The translations under genes and the position numbers were made by a program. From an uncultured Flaviramulus sp. (GTDB taxonomy: Bacteria > Bacteroidota > Bacteroidia > Flavobacteriales > Flavobacteriaceae), in contig CANLXL010000007.1 of NCBI GenBank assembly GCA_947495125.1, forward strand, positions 124,001 through 188,000: a DNA stretch of 64,000 bases. Reading direction: 5' to 3'. Position 1 is the first letter of the stretch. Each line of letters starts with the position of its first letter. The notes beneath the pieces are model-generated. The model was not told where the DNA came from, ran no database searches, and saw only the letters and a program-made list of their open reading frames with translations. Positions 1-9,424 of the stretch are shown one piece after another.

Positions 1-240
1 GTTAAGAACGTTATATTTAGTCCTTCATCTTCTATTGCAACTGAAGATGGTTCAAACCCTGAATATAGGGGAACAACCATGAATATTTCGGATGGCGGAT
101 TTATGTGCTGGTATGTTGGCGAAGAACGTTCAGGGAAGATTGAAATTATAACCATAACGGAAAGTACGTTGTTTGTTAGAATTGAAGAAGGTCCACGAGC
201 CTGGTATTGTAAATTTCAAACGGATAATCCGAATGATTAG
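1..240 (+). CDS. C-terminal end of a surface lipoprotein or glycan-binding protein (partial)
   Basis: The reading frame is open from the first base to a TAG at 238-240 and gives 79 residues. The tail contains LFVRIEEGPRAWYCKF close to its end. Endings of this type (a final beta strand with AWYxKF) occur in PKD-domain and SusE/F-like surface proteins encoded next to SusC/SusD in flavobacterial beta-glucan loci. That resemblance is from memory, and the N-terminal domains lie outside the window. A strong terminator follows directly, so this is the last gene of its transcription unit. It would fit the end of a susC-susD-PKD block feeding the glucan locus to the right. Confidence 0.6.
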   Translation, partial: VKNVIFSPSSSIATEDGSNPEYRGTTMNISDGGFMCWYVGEERSGKIEIITITESTLFVRIEEGPRAWYCKFQTDNPND

Positions 241-265
241 AATATAGTAGATTCACTATAGAGGA

Positions 266-294
266 AGGAGCAATTTTATTGCTCCTTTTTTTTT
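266..294 (+). terminator. Rho-independent terminator after the partial lipoprotein gene
   Basis: AGGAGCAA (266-273) pairs perfectly with TTGCTCCT (279-286) around a 5-nt loop. Nine T residues follow (286-294). It lies 26 bases after the stop codon of the partial gene. Confidence 0.85.
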
Positions 295-1012
295 GTTTAA
301 ATCTTGGCGGATACGTTTTCGAATAAAAAGTTGTTTTAGAAGGTTAGAATAGAATAACGAAAACACATGAACTCTTAGCCTGTGGAGGTTTGATAAAGGT
401 TAGAGTTAACACTTTAGTCGTTTTTAGTTCTCTTAATTTGGGATGCTATCTTTCAACGTTAATTTGATATACCACTGTAAGATGCTTTGGCAATAATAAA
501 TGAGTGTCCGGTTCAAATGATCATGTTTCAAGCAATACCTTCATTGTATTGAGTGGAATTTGCCCATTAAGCGATATGTTTTATTGGCAACAGCATTGAT
601 TTAAGAACTCATCATAAATTTAAATGAGTTCTACATATTTAGGCGCGATTTATGGTTAAGAGTTTATAAATAGGGCTATTATCTTAAAGATATAACTTAA
701 CATGGAGCGTATTTCGAAATTTGTCAACGCTACAACGCTTTAAATCACCTATACAACACCACAACATTTTATGTCTTTCGCAATTTTTAGGATAAATAGA
801 TAAAAAAAATAAATCCTTAATGAATGCCTGTAAACATTGCGATTTATGCATTAAAATAAGATTTTTTTTGTCGTGTATGTTTTTTGTTCAGGTGTTTTTT
901 ATGGTGTTCGCAATCAATAAGGGTAGTTTTATAAAACAAAACATCCCCCCAAAGTTTTCTTAGCCTTTTAAACAGTAGTCATTACATAAACAACTTTAAA
1001 TAAGTAAAAACT
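295..1012. other. 718-bp non-coding stretch upstream of the GH-A/barrel fusion gene
   Basis: I find no convincing coding frame on either strand. The stretch holds a perfect 9-bp inverted repeat, AGAACTCAT (604-612) and ATGAGTTCT (624-632), with an 11-nt spacer and no T-run after it, so it looks more like an operator or mRNA structure than a terminator. It also holds a 12-nt palindrome, GTTTTATAAAAC, at 926-937. No good TAnnTTTG promoter is visible. The long leader suggests the promoter and regulatory sites of the next operon lie here. Confidence 0.5.
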
Positions 1013-4000
1013 ATGAAAAACAATTTTCTAAGATTATTACTCTTCTTATGTATAACGTCAACCTTTGCGCAATCAGCCAAGGTAGAAGTTGTAAGCAATG
1101 AAGAAGGCATGAAATTAGTTGTCAATGGAGAAGATTTCATGATTAATGGTATGAATTGGGATTACATACCCATTGGAACCAATACGGTTAACGCTAATTT
1201 TTGGAAAAAGTCAGATGATGTGATCAAGGCAGGACTCGATACTGAAATGTCTCTTTTAAAGAATATGAACGTTAATGTTATTCGTCAATATACTGGTGTT
1301 CCTGCCAGGTGGATAAAATACATTTATGAAAACTATGGTATTTATACCATGCTTAATCATTCATTTGGGCGTTATGGTCTAACTCTAAACGGTGTTTGGA
1401 CGCCGGTTACTATTTATGATGATCCTAAAACTGCAGAACATCTCATGTCTGAAGTTGAGAATCTTGTCAATGAGTATAAAAACACGCCGGGCCTTCTGCT
1501 TTATTTGCTAGGAAACGAAAATAACTATGGTCTCTTTTGGGCAGGCGCGGAGACAGAAGATTTTCCAGATGAAGAAGAAAAGAAACAAGCCGTTGGAGAA
1601 AATCGCGGTCGTCCCATGTACAAATTGATGAACGAAGCTGCGAAGAAAATGAAAGCCATGGATACATCTCATCCTGTGGCTATTTGTAATGGTGATGTGC
1701 TATTTATAGACATTATAGCAGAAGAGTGTAAAGACGTCGATATTTATGGTGTTAACTCTTATCGTGGAGCATCTTTTACAGATATGTTCGACGTTGTAAA
1801 AGAGAAGCTTAATATGCCTATTATGTTTACTGAGTTTGGCGCAGATGCTTTTAATGCAATAGAAAATAAAGAAGATCAGAAAGCTCAGGCCTACTATATG
1901 GTAGAGAATTGGAGAGAAATTTATCAAAATGCAGCCGGATTAGGAAAAGCGAATAACTCTTTAGGAGGGTTTACATTTCAGTTCAGTGATGGCTGGTGGA
2001 AATACGGTTTCGATAAAAGGGAAAATGCCGATGTACATGATAATAATGCCTCTTGGGCCAATGGCGGTTATGCCATCGATTTGGCTCCGGGCGAGAATAA
2101 TATGAATGAAGAGTGGTTTGGGATTTGTGCAAAAGGACCAACAAGCTCTAGAGGGCTGTACGATTTATATCCTCGTGCGGCGTACTATGCATTAAAAGAA
2201 GCACACCAATTAAATCCTTATGGAGAAGATGTGGACGCCCAGTTTGTAGAAAACCACTTTAACGGGATAGAGTTAATGGATGCCGTTTTAAGAGCTCGCG
2301 GAGATAAAGCGGCGTTGGATGCTCAGGGTGGTGGAAAAATTAAATTAAGCCAACTTAGAGCGGAATTCACAACCTTCAATACGGGTGGTTCTTTAATAAC
2401 GACACCTAATAACGAAGATCCAAATGTAAATTCATTTCCAAACCAATTAGGTTTCGATCATATGGAGTCCTACTATGTTGGTGTTGAGGGAAATCCAACC
2501 TCGAATATGAGAGCTGAGGTTAACTTTAATATTCTCGGTAATGTTGCCGAGAACCCTATCAATGAAATATTTTATGAAAATGTTGGAAGACCCGTTACGG
2601 TTCAAGGGGTTGAAGCTGGTAATGATTTAGATGTTGAAATCAACGATTTTAATCGCCTTCGTGTTTACAACGCAGAATTCGAATGGGATACCAAGCATGC
2701 CGATGTGAGAGGCTTTTATAGAACCGGACATTATCATTGGGGTTATGAAGGAGACTTCTTTGGCCTATACCCTGAAGCTAACTATGGTCCTAACTTAGAC
2801 ATTTATAACGGTGAGATTTTAGGAGTGGAAATCGATGGAAAGAAGGGGTTTAAAGGTTTAAAAGCAGCTTTTGGTCCTCAACTTTGGTGGGGTGCAAACC
2901 CGACGGTGCTCTTAAAGTATAGAACACATTTTAAGCATTGGGATATTACTGGTATTTATCATAGAGACCTTGATACGAGCCTGGAGTTTGATGAAAATGG
3001 GAGACGTATTTTGGATGCCAATCAGGTTCGATCTGGTGTTATTCCACCTTGGCCTACAGAACGTGCTACAATTGCTTTAGAAAGAGAATTTGGAAAATTT
3101 GGCATTTCGCTAGGTGGTATTTGGGGTGGTCGACCTTTAAATGGTAGTACATTCCAGGACGTAACCGGTAGCGCAGGAAACTATGTAGTTTATCGGGATG
3201 AAATAAACTCCGACGACAATTGGGGTGGTAAAGCTAAGTTTACATATGAAGGAGGTGCATTTAATTTCTACGCGCAAGCGGCTTACATGGGCTTAGTGGC
3301 CGATGGAGGCGCTGATGCTACCAGAACATTTACCGGATGGAAACTAAAAGACACCGGCAGCGGCAATCAAACTAATATACTTTCAGGTTTTACGATTACT
3401 GCTGGAGACTGGCAAATCGCTCCAAACTTTTTGTGGCAAAAACCTTTGGTGGATCCTATGCCTAGTGATGTGACGGCTCCCGGAAGACTAAGAAACTTTA
3501 TAGACGATCCATTTGCCGTAAGAGGTAATAGAGAAACCACAGCGGGAGAATTACTTTTAACCTTCGACCCAACACCGGGTTCCTGGTTTTATGAATGGGA
3601 TAACGATCGCTCGGAAGATGCAAAAATAGCCTTCAATTTGGGGTTTGTATATAAGCATCATCCAACCGCACAAGATGCACATATTGGGTTTTTAGCGAAT
3701 CGTACGTTTTTCGCTTTTCCTCAAGCCGCACCGGCACAAGACCTTTGGGAAATAAGTTCTCGTGTGGTTTCTAAAATAAGTCCGGATCTGGGAATCATTG
3801 GAAACTTTTATGGCGGTAATGCGCAAGCCAATGGTGACAGTGACAGAACTATAGAACGTTTTGGTGGTGATATCAGAATGATCTATAAAAAATGGAAGTT
3901 TGAATATAGTTTCAAAATTAATGACTGGGGACCTTTCGATTATCATCGTGATTTTAATCTCACATTCCCGGTTCAAAACATGCTGGATATTTCTACTTCA

Positions 4001-4210
4001 GTAGGAAAACCGGATTGGTTTATACTGCCGGACACTAAAATTGGTATCCGTGGCATCTGGCGTTCTCTGGATGAAAATTCTCCGAGATATGCGCCAAATG
4101 CCGTTCCGCCAAACACATTTCCCGCTATACCAACGGTAAGCCCTGTTGGGTTTGGTAACGGAAGCGAATGGGAGATTAGAACATATATACACATCAATAT
4201 TGGTAAATAA
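1013..4210 (+). CDS. Clan GH-A TIM-barrel glycosidase fused to an outer-membrane beta-barrel-like domain
   Basis: The protein has 1065 residues. A signal peptide (ending near FAQ, residue 20) leads into a GH2-C/GH5-like (beta/alpha)8 barrel to about residue 405. LLGNENN places a likely acid/base Glu at E169, and FTEFGAD a likely nucleophile at E274. The remaining 630 residues (about 430-1065) are not a GH2 accessory domain. They show many alternating amphipathic strands rich in Tyr, Trp, Phe and Gly, short turns, and end in a strand IRTYIHINIGK, as expected for an outer-membrane barrel. The protein could anchor its catalytic domain at the outer membrane or couple hydrolysis to passage. Position at the head of a beta-glucan locus suggests a beta-1,3- or beta-1,6-glucan substrate. 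The exact GH family is not certain; GH2-like is the closest I recognise. Confidence 0.75.
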   Translation: MKNNFLRLLLFLCITSTFAQSAKVEVVSNEEGMKLVVNGEDFMINGMNWDYIPIGTNTVNANFWKKSDDVIKAGLDTEMSLLKNMNVNVIRQYTGVPARWIKYIYENYGIYTMLNHSFGRYGLTLNGVWTPVTIYDDPKTAEHLMSEVENLVNEYKNTPGLLLYLLGNENNYGLFWAGAETEDFPDEEEKKQAVGENRGRPMYKLMNEAAKKMKAMDTSHPVAICNGDVLFIDIIAEECKDVDIYGVNSYRGASFTDMFDVVKEKLNMPIMFTEFGADAFNAIENKEDQKAQAYYMVENWREIYQNAAGLGKANNSLGGFTFQFSDGWWKYGFDKRENADVHDNNASWANGGYAIDLAPGENNMNEEWFGICAKGPTSSRGLYDLYPRAAYYALKEAHQLNPYGEDVDAQFVENHFNGIELMDAVLRARGDKAALDAQGGGKIKLSQLRAEFTTFNTGGSLITTPNNEDPNVNSFPNQLGFDHMESYYVGVEGNPTSNMRAEVNFNILGNVAENPINEIFYENVGRPVTVQGVEAGNDLDVEINDFNRLRVYNAEFEWDTKHADVRGFYRTGHYHWGYEGDFFGLYPEANYGPNLDIYNGEILGVEIDGKKGFKGLKAAFGPQLWWGANPTVLLKYRTHFKHWDITGIYHRDLDTSLEFDENGRRILDANQVRSGVIPPWPTERATIALEREFGKFGISLGGIWGGRPLNGSTFQDVTGSAGNYVVYRDEINSDDNWGGKAKFTYEGGAFNFYAQAAYMGLVADGGADATRTFTGWKLKDTGSGNQTNILSGFTITAGDWQIAPNFLWQKPLVDPMPSDVTAPGRLRNFIDDPFAVRGNRETTAGELLLTFDPTPGSWFYEWDNDRSEDAKIAFNLGFVYKHHPTAQDAHIGFLANRTFFAFPQAAPAQDLWEISSRVVSKISPDLGIIGNFYGGNAQANGDSDRTIERFGGDIRMIYKKWKFEYSFKINDWGPFDYHRDFNLTFPVQNMLDISTSVGKPDWFILPDTKIGIRGIWRSLDENSPRYAPNAVPPNTFPAIPTVSPVGFGNGSEWEIRTYIHINIGK

Positions 4211-4223
4211 AACAAGATTTAAG

Positions 4224-5651
4224 ATGAAAAATATAACATTCACATATAGAAAAATGATATTCCTCTTAGGATGTGTTTTTACACTTATTGTTAGTTGTGA
4301 AAGAGAATTATCTGATGAGGCCGTTTTTGCAACGTTTCCAACCACTGCAGAAGTGTTTATTGATGCACCGGTAGGTTTAGGAACCAACTTTTATTTTCCT
4401 TATAACGGATCAAAAGCGACCGCCTGGACGGTTGATAGCGAAGTAAGTTATCAAGGTAATGCATCAATGAGATTTGATGTACCAAACGCAAACGACCCTG
4501 ATGGAAACTATGCAGGTGCTATTTTTAGAATTGACGGAGATGGCTCCGGCCGAGATTTGTCCGGTTTTGATGCCCTAACGTTTTGGGCAAAAGCAACTCA
4601 GGCCGTAACGATTGGTGAAATTGGTTTTGGTGAAGATTTTGGCGAGAACAAATACGTGACGACCAGAACCAATATCGATCTAACTACAAATTGGGTTAAG
4701 TACGTAGTGCCTATTCCAGACCCCTCTAAACTCATTCAGGAGCGCGGATTATTAAGGTATTCTGCTGGAGGTATTGGTCCCGTTGGCAACGAGGTAGGGT
4801 ATACCTTCTGGCTGGATGAAGTTAAGTTTGAAAAGCTTGGAACGGTAGCTCAGCCACAACCTGTTATTTTAAATGGTCAGGATGTCATCCAACAAACGTT
4901 TAATGGAAGTATTATAAATCTAGCTGCAAGCGGTCTTACACAGACGTTTAATGTAAGCGGTAGTAATGTAACGGTAAATACCACACCGGCATATTTCTTA
5001 TTTGCATCATCGGAACCCAGTGTTGCGGCGGTGGATGAAAACGGATTGGTGACCATACTTAAAAAAGGTACTGCAAACGTAACCGCAGAATTAGCAGGAG
5101 TCCTGGCAGAAGGTTCTTTAGAAGTGACATCTAGCGGTAATTTACCGGCACCCCCGGTACCAACGCAACCGGCAGCCAATGTAAAATCCATATACAGTGA
5201 TGCCTATACAGCAGTTACAGGGAGTAACTTTAATCCTGGATTTGGAGGTTCAACCACACAAATTTCAGAAGCAGATCTAAACGGTAATAAAGTTCAGATC
5301 TATAGCAATAATAATTTCACAGGTATCATTTTTGACAGTACTGTTGATGCTTCGGCGTTAAGTCATCTTCATATTGATATTTATACACAACAATCTAGTA
5401 CAAGTGTTGAAGTACAAATACGAGATGTTGGTGGAAACGGAGAAATTGAAACTAATGTTTTTACCGGTTTTCCTGATGGAGATGATAAAGACTTCAGGTT
5501 TACAATTTCAGGCTTAACACCGGGAACATGGACATCTGTAGAGATTCCTTTAGATGGTGATCTGGCTGCTCAAAAGAACAACTTAGGAGCACTCATATTA
5601 GCAGGCGGCCCCGATTTTATATTGGATAACATATACTTCTATTCAGAATAA
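4224..5651 (+). CDS. Surface glycan-binding lipoprotein with two beta-sandwich modules and a Big2 domain
   Basis: I chose the ATG at 4224, 13 bases after the previous stop, because it gives a clean lipoprotein signal ending LIVSC (Cys25). An in-frame ATG at 4146 lies inside the upstream gene. The 475-residue product has three parts: a jelly-roll carbohydrate-binding-like module (about 30-200), a bacterial Ig-like Big2 domain (about 215-310, with SSEPSVAAVDENGLVT), and a second jelly-roll (about 325-475) ending FILDNIYFYS. No catalytic motif is seen. It probably captures beta-glucan on the cell surface for the GH16 enzyme encoded 32 bases downstream. The specific CBM family cannot be assigned by eye. 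Confidence 0.75.
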   Translation: MKNITFTYRKMIFLLGCVFTLIVSCERELSDEAVFATFPTTAEVFIDAPVGLGTNFYFPYNGSKATAWTVDSEVSYQGNASMRFDVPNANDPDGNYAGAIFRIDGDGSGRDLSGFDALTFWAKATQAVTIGEIGFGEDFGENKYVTTRTNIDLTTNWVKYVVPIPDPSKLIQERGLLRYSAGGIGPVGNEVGYTFWLDEVKFEKLGTVAQPQPVILNGQDVIQQTFNGSIINLAASGLTQTFNVSGSNVTVNTTPAYFLFASSEPSVAAVDENGLVTILKKGTANVTAELAGVLAEGSLEVTSSGNLPAPPVPTQPAANVKSIYSDAYTAVTGSNFNPGFGGSTTQISEADLNGNKVQIYSNNNFTGIIFDSTVDASALSHLHIDIYTQQSSTSVEVQIRDVGGNGEIETNVFTGFPDGDDKDFRFTISGLTPGTWTSVEIPLDGDLAAQKNNLGALILAGGPDFILDNIYFYSE

Positions 5652-5683
5652 GCTAGATAACATAAATTTTAAAAAGAAATAAG

Positions 5684-6538
5684 ATGATTAAAAAGCATAA
5701 ATATAAAATGAGAACAAAGCAAGTATTTGTTTTGCTGCTCTTAACGGTTTCCTTTTTTGTGATATCTAGTTGTGAAACCGATGAAACACAAACCGTTGCA
5801 AACTTCACCGAACTTGTCATGTCAGACGAGTTTAATGTAGATGGTGCTCCGGATGCCACCATTTGGGGGTACGATATCGGAATTGGAGATAACGGCTGGG
5901 GTAACAACGAATTACAATACTACACCGACCGCACGGAAAATGTTACCGTGCAAAATGGGGTGTTGATCATTACGGCGAAAGAAGAACAATTTAACGGATC
6001 ATCATATACCTCTGCAAGACTGCTTACAAAGGGTAAGTTCGAGCAGACCTATGGACGTTTTGAGGCGCGAATCAGAGTGCCTTATGGTAAAGGACTTTGG
6101 CCTGCATTTTGGCTACTTGGAGATGATTCTAACGGAACTCAAGTTTGGCCGCAAATCGGTGAGATCGATATTATGGAATATGTAGGTGACGATCCTACCA
6201 GAGTTTTTGGTACCGTACACGGCCCAGGGTATTCTGGAGCGGAAGGCATAACTAAATCTTTGGAACTAGATGGAGACAGATTCGATACCGGATTCCATGT
6301 TTTTGGAATTGAATGGGGTCCCGATTATATCAATTATTATGTGGATGATGTATTGTACAACCAAATAACACCGGAAGATGTTCCGGGAGAATGGGTGTTT
6401 AATCGTGGTCCATTCTATATCATATTAAACGTAGCTGTGGGAGGTGCTTTACCAGGAAGCCCCAACGCAGAAACCGTTTTTCCTCAAACCATGCTTGTAG
6501 ATTATGTACGGGTATATAAGAATAGTTACAACCAATAA
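5684..6538 (+). CDS. GH16 endo-beta-1,3-glucanase (laminarinase) lipoprotein
   Basis: This is a compact 284-residue GH16 enzyme that hydrolyses internal beta-1,3 (or mixed-linkage) glucan bonds. A lipoprotein signal ends at Cys30, so the enzyme is membrane-anchored, probably at the cell surface. The signature GEIDIMEYVG gives nucleophile E160, helper D162 and acid/base E165. WGNNELQYYTDR, the FEARIRVPYGKGLWPAFWLLG strand (about residues 126-146) and the C-terminal LVDYVRVYK are typical of the laminarinase subgroup. A start at 5708 (Met9) is equally possible and leaves a normal signal. It sits between two glycan-binding lipoprotein genes and is probably co-transcribed with them. Confidence 0.93.
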   Translation: MIKKHKYKMRTKQVFVLLLLTVSFFVISSCETDETQTVANFTELVMSDEFNVDGAPDATIWGYDIGIGDNGWGNNELQYYTDRTENVTVQNGVLIITAKEEQFNGSSYTSARLLTKGKFEQTYGRFEARIRVPYGKGLWPAFWLLGDDSNGTQVWPQIGEIDIMEYVGDDPTRVFGTVHGPGYSGAEGITKSLELDGDRFDTGFHVFGIEWGPDYINYYVDDVLYNQITPEDVPGEWVFNRGPFYIILNVAVGGALPGSPNAETVFPQTMLVDYVRVYKNSYNQ

Positions 6539-6547
6539 AAATAAATT

Positions 6548-9331
6548 ATGAAAAAATTATTTAAAACACTTAAACAAATAGCAGTGCTTATTTTGGCGAT
6601 TGCCTTTATAGGCTGTGAAGACGATGATGTAGTTTTGCCTAAAGTTGTGGCTGGCTTTACATATACCGTAAATAATGACACAGGAACGGTAACGTTCATA
6701 AATATTTCAGAGAATGCCGATACTTATGCATGGGATTTTGGAGATAATTCTTCATCAACCTTAAATAATCCGGTTAAAACTTATGAAAATGGTACATATA
6801 CCATAACATTAGATGCTAAAAATGTTGCCGGAGACTCGGCTCAATTTCAGGACGATGTTACCATCCTAATTCCGGAAGTGGCTACCATACCAATTTCGTT
6901 CGATGGTGCAAATACGAACTATGATCCCGAGTTGTTTGGCGGAGCATCTTTTGCTATCGTTGATAATCCGGATCCCTCAGGAGCGAATCCGAATAGCTCT
7001 AAGGTTGGTGAAATCACCAATAGTGGAGCAGCATGGGAAGGCATCTATTTTGATCTAGGAACGCCATTAGATTTAACAACTCAAAAGACTATTAAAATGT
7101 TGTTTTGGTCTAATACACCCATTGATGTTTTAGTAAAGTTAGAAGAAGGTACAGGTGCAGTTGTTGAAGCTACGGCCAATCATGGTGGTACAGGATGGGA
7201 AGAAATTTATTTCACCTTTGATTCTGCAGCAAGCTATTCAAGATTTACCATGTTTGTTGATGGCCCCGGAACAACAGCCGGAACGTTTTATTTTGATGAC
7301 GTTTCTCAAATAGATACGACCGATATTCCTTGTCCGCAAACCATGCTCGAAATACCTATCGACTTCGATTGTAATAGTATAGATTATGCTGGGAAAATAG
7401 CAGGGAATGTGTCTTTTGAAGTTGTTGATAATCCTGAATTATCTGGAATTAACTCAGAAGAATCCAAAGTTGGTAAGATTACCAATGTTGGTGCTAACTG
7501 GGAAAATGCCTTCTTTAACTTAGATACGGCTATCGATTTTACAACAGACAAAGGCGTGAAGCTTAAGTTATTTTCAGATCAGGCGTTACCAATAAAATTA
7601 AAATTTGAAGATGGAACTGAAGGTCCTGTAGAGGCCGATGCGAACCATACAGGTTCCGGATGGGAAGAATTAACGTTTACCTTAACATCTTCAGCTTCGT
7701 ATAATGATATGATTCTTTTTGTTGATGGTCCAGGTACCGCAGCAGGAACATTCTATGTAGACGATATTGTACAGTTTGAAGGTGTTGTTGGCGATCCTTG
7801 TGAGGCCGAAACAGAACAATCTCTAGCCGGAGCCGATTTAAACTTAACATTTATGTCAGATCCAACGGCAAGTATTATTGAAGATGGTGGTGATTTCGAA
7901 TGGGTAGATAATCCGGATTTCGATAATGATGTAAACAAGTCGTGTAAAGTTGGAAAAATCACAAAATTAGGTAATAATCCCTGGGATAATAATCAAATAG
8001 ATTTAGATGCTAAACTGGATTTTAATGCCAATGCAGGATTAAAAATAAAGGTATGGTCGTCAATAGCCAATACAGAAGTTAGAATTAAACTGGAGGAAAT
8101 TGGAAACCCAGGAAATAATACTGAGCAATTCTTGATGACCTCTGTAACTAATGGCTGGGAAGAATTAACATTCCCATTTGCAAGTGGAGATAGCGATAAG
8201 TTCAATAAAATTGTGATGTTCTTTGATTTAAATGCAAATAACACAGATACGTATTACTTTGACGATTTAATGTTATATGGATCCGGTGGCGGTGGCGCGA
8301 CTTGTGTTCCCGAAACGATGCAGTCTCTTGCAGGAGCAAGTTTAGATTTAACTTTTATGGCAGATCCAACAGCGAGTATTATTGAAGATGGTGGTGACTT
8401 CGAGTGGGTTGATAACCCGGATTTTGATAATGCCGTTAATACATCGTGTAAAGTTGGAAAAATCACAAAATTAGGAAACAATCCTTGGGATAATAACCAA
8501 ATTGATTTAGATGCCAAACTGGATTTTAATGCCAATACAGGTTTAAAAATAAAAGTGTGGTCAGCTCTGGCGAATACCGAGGTTAGAATTAAGTTAGAAG
8601 AGATTGGTAACCCTGGAAATAATACGGAAAAATTTGTAACAACATCGGTGACCAGCGGATGGGAAGAATTAACATTTCCGTTTGCAAGTGGAGATAGCGA
8701 TAAGTTTAATAAGATTGTTATTTTCTTTGACTTAAATGCGAACAACACAGATACTTACTATTTTGATGATCTAAAACTTTACACTGGCTCTGGCGGTGGT
8801 GGCGGTGGACCTATAGCAGGTTGTGCTTCAGGGACACTGGTTAGCGCGGTTAATTTTCCAGTAAACTTTGAAGCATGCGAAACCTTTATGGCTACAGATG
8901 GATCTGTTAAATTCGGTGATGCTATTAGTGCAGAATTGGCTGCAAATCCTTCATCTTCCGGTATTAACACATCAGATTACGTGTTAAAAGTTGATAAACC
9001 GGTTGGAGCAAACCATTGGGAAGGGGTTCAAAATGCTTTTGCCGCTGATTTTGATTCTTCATTAACATTTAAGGTGAAAATTTATACAACAAAAGCGAAT
9101 GTAACATATCGATTTGAAATTTCGAATGATCCAAACGATAATGGTGTCGGAAACCCGGCAGGAATTACAAAAGTGGTTGCAAACGCGAACGAATGGACAG
9201 AAGTAGAGGTTACTTTTACCGGAGTTCCTCCCGGAGGGCATAATAATTTTGTTATTAAGCCGGATGATGATGGAAGTGGAACAGTTTCAGTGGGCGCAAT
9301 TCATTATTTCGATGATATAAGGTTAGAGTAA
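6548..9331 (+). CDS. Large PKD plus repeated carbohydrate-binding-module lipoprotein
   Basis: The protein has 927 residues. A lipoprotein signal ends FIGC (Cys23) and is followed by a PKD domain (about 35-115, with YAWDFGDNSS). After it come five jelly-roll modules of about 130-170 residues, each ending in a YYFDDL- or FYFDDV-like strand as in CBM4/9/22-type domains. Modules 3 and 4 are near copies of each other. Poly-Gly linkers (GSGGGG) separate the last modules. There is no catalytic motif, so this is probably a multivalent surface glucan-binding protein working with the GH16 and the smaller binding protein just upstream. It is the last gene before a strong terminator. Confidence 0.8.
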   Translation: MKKLFKTLKQIAVLILAIAFIGCEDDDVVLPKVVAGFTYTVNNDTGTVTFINISENADTYAWDFGDNSSSTLNNPVKTYENGTYTITLDAKNVAGDSAQFQDDVTILIPEVATIPISFDGANTNYDPELFGGASFAIVDNPDPSGANPNSSKVGEITNSGAAWEGIYFDLGTPLDLTTQKTIKMLFWSNTPIDVLVKLEEGTGAVVEATANHGGTGWEEIYFTFDSAASYSRFTMFVDGPGTTAGTFYFDDVSQIDTTDIPCPQTMLEIPIDFDCNSIDYAGKIAGNVSFEVVDNPELSGINSEESKVGKITNVGANWENAFFNLDTAIDFTTDKGVKLKLFSDQALPIKLKFEDGTEGPVEADANHTGSGWEELTFTLTSSASYNDMILFVDGPGTAAGTFYVDDIVQFEGVVGDPCEAETEQSLAGADLNLTFMSDPTASIIEDGGDFEWVDNPDFDNDVNKSCKVGKITKLGNNPWDNNQIDLDAKLDFNANAGLKIKVWSSIANTEVRIKLEEIGNPGNNTEQFLMTSVTNGWEELTFPFASGDSDKFNKIVMFFDLNANNTDTYYFDDLMLYGSGGGGATCVPETMQSLAGASLDLTFMADPTASIIEDGGDFEWVDNPDFDNAVNTSCKVGKITKLGNNPWDNNQIDLDAKLDFNANTGLKIKVWSALANTEVRIKLEEIGNPGNNTEKFVTTSVTSGWEELTFPFASGDSDKFNKIVIFFDLNANNTDTYYFDDLKLYTGSGGGGGGPIAGCASGTLVSAVNFPVNFEACETFMATDGSVKFGDAISAELAANPSSSGINTSDYVLKVDKPVGANHWEGVQNAFAADFDSSLTFKVKIYTTKANVTYRFEISNDPNDNGVGNPAGITKVVANANEWTEVEVTFTGVPPGGHNNFVIKPDDDGSGTVSVGAIHYFDDIRLE
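7799..8806 (+). repeat. Tandem 504-bp duplication inside the binding-protein gene
   Basis: Two adjacent in-frame units (7799-8302 and 8303-8806, 168 codons each) encode nearly identical modules. Both contain PTASIIEDGGDFEWVDNPDF and DLDAKLDF. Nucleotide identity is visibly high, with many differences at third codon positions. This indicates a fairly recent duplication under protein-level constraint. Confidence 0.85.
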
Positions 9332-9354
9332 TCATCATCATAATAAGATAAGAG

Positions 9355-9387
9355 AAAAGGCTAGCGGTTAATCTAGCTAGCCTTTTT
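9355..9387 (+). terminator. Rho-independent terminator after the binding-protein gene
   Basis: GGCTAGC (9359-9365) pairs with GCTAGCC (9376-9382), extended by AAAA/TTTT, with a 10-nt loop and T5 at the end. It lies 24 bases after the stop and separates the surface-binding genes from the phosphorylase-led genes. Confidence 0.85.
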
Positions 9388-9424
9388 GTTTAATAAATAC
9401 AGAACCAAACTGTAAAAAATTAAA

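Noticed and set aside
440..560. A peptide-like stretch on the minus strand in the leader before 1013, considered as a transposase remnant
   Set aside because: Only about 20 codons lie between stops and no known motif is present, so chance is the simplest explanation.
4146..4223. An upstream ATG extending the glycan-binding lipoprotein by 26 codons
   Set aside because: The extension overlaps the previous gene and would place 26 extra residues before an ideal lipoprotein signal.
8254..8748. A 164-codon open frame on the minus strand inside the binding-protein gene
   Set aside because: It is the exact antisense of the duplicated module, and a similar shadow appears in the other repeat copy (7993-8244); it has no domain of its own.
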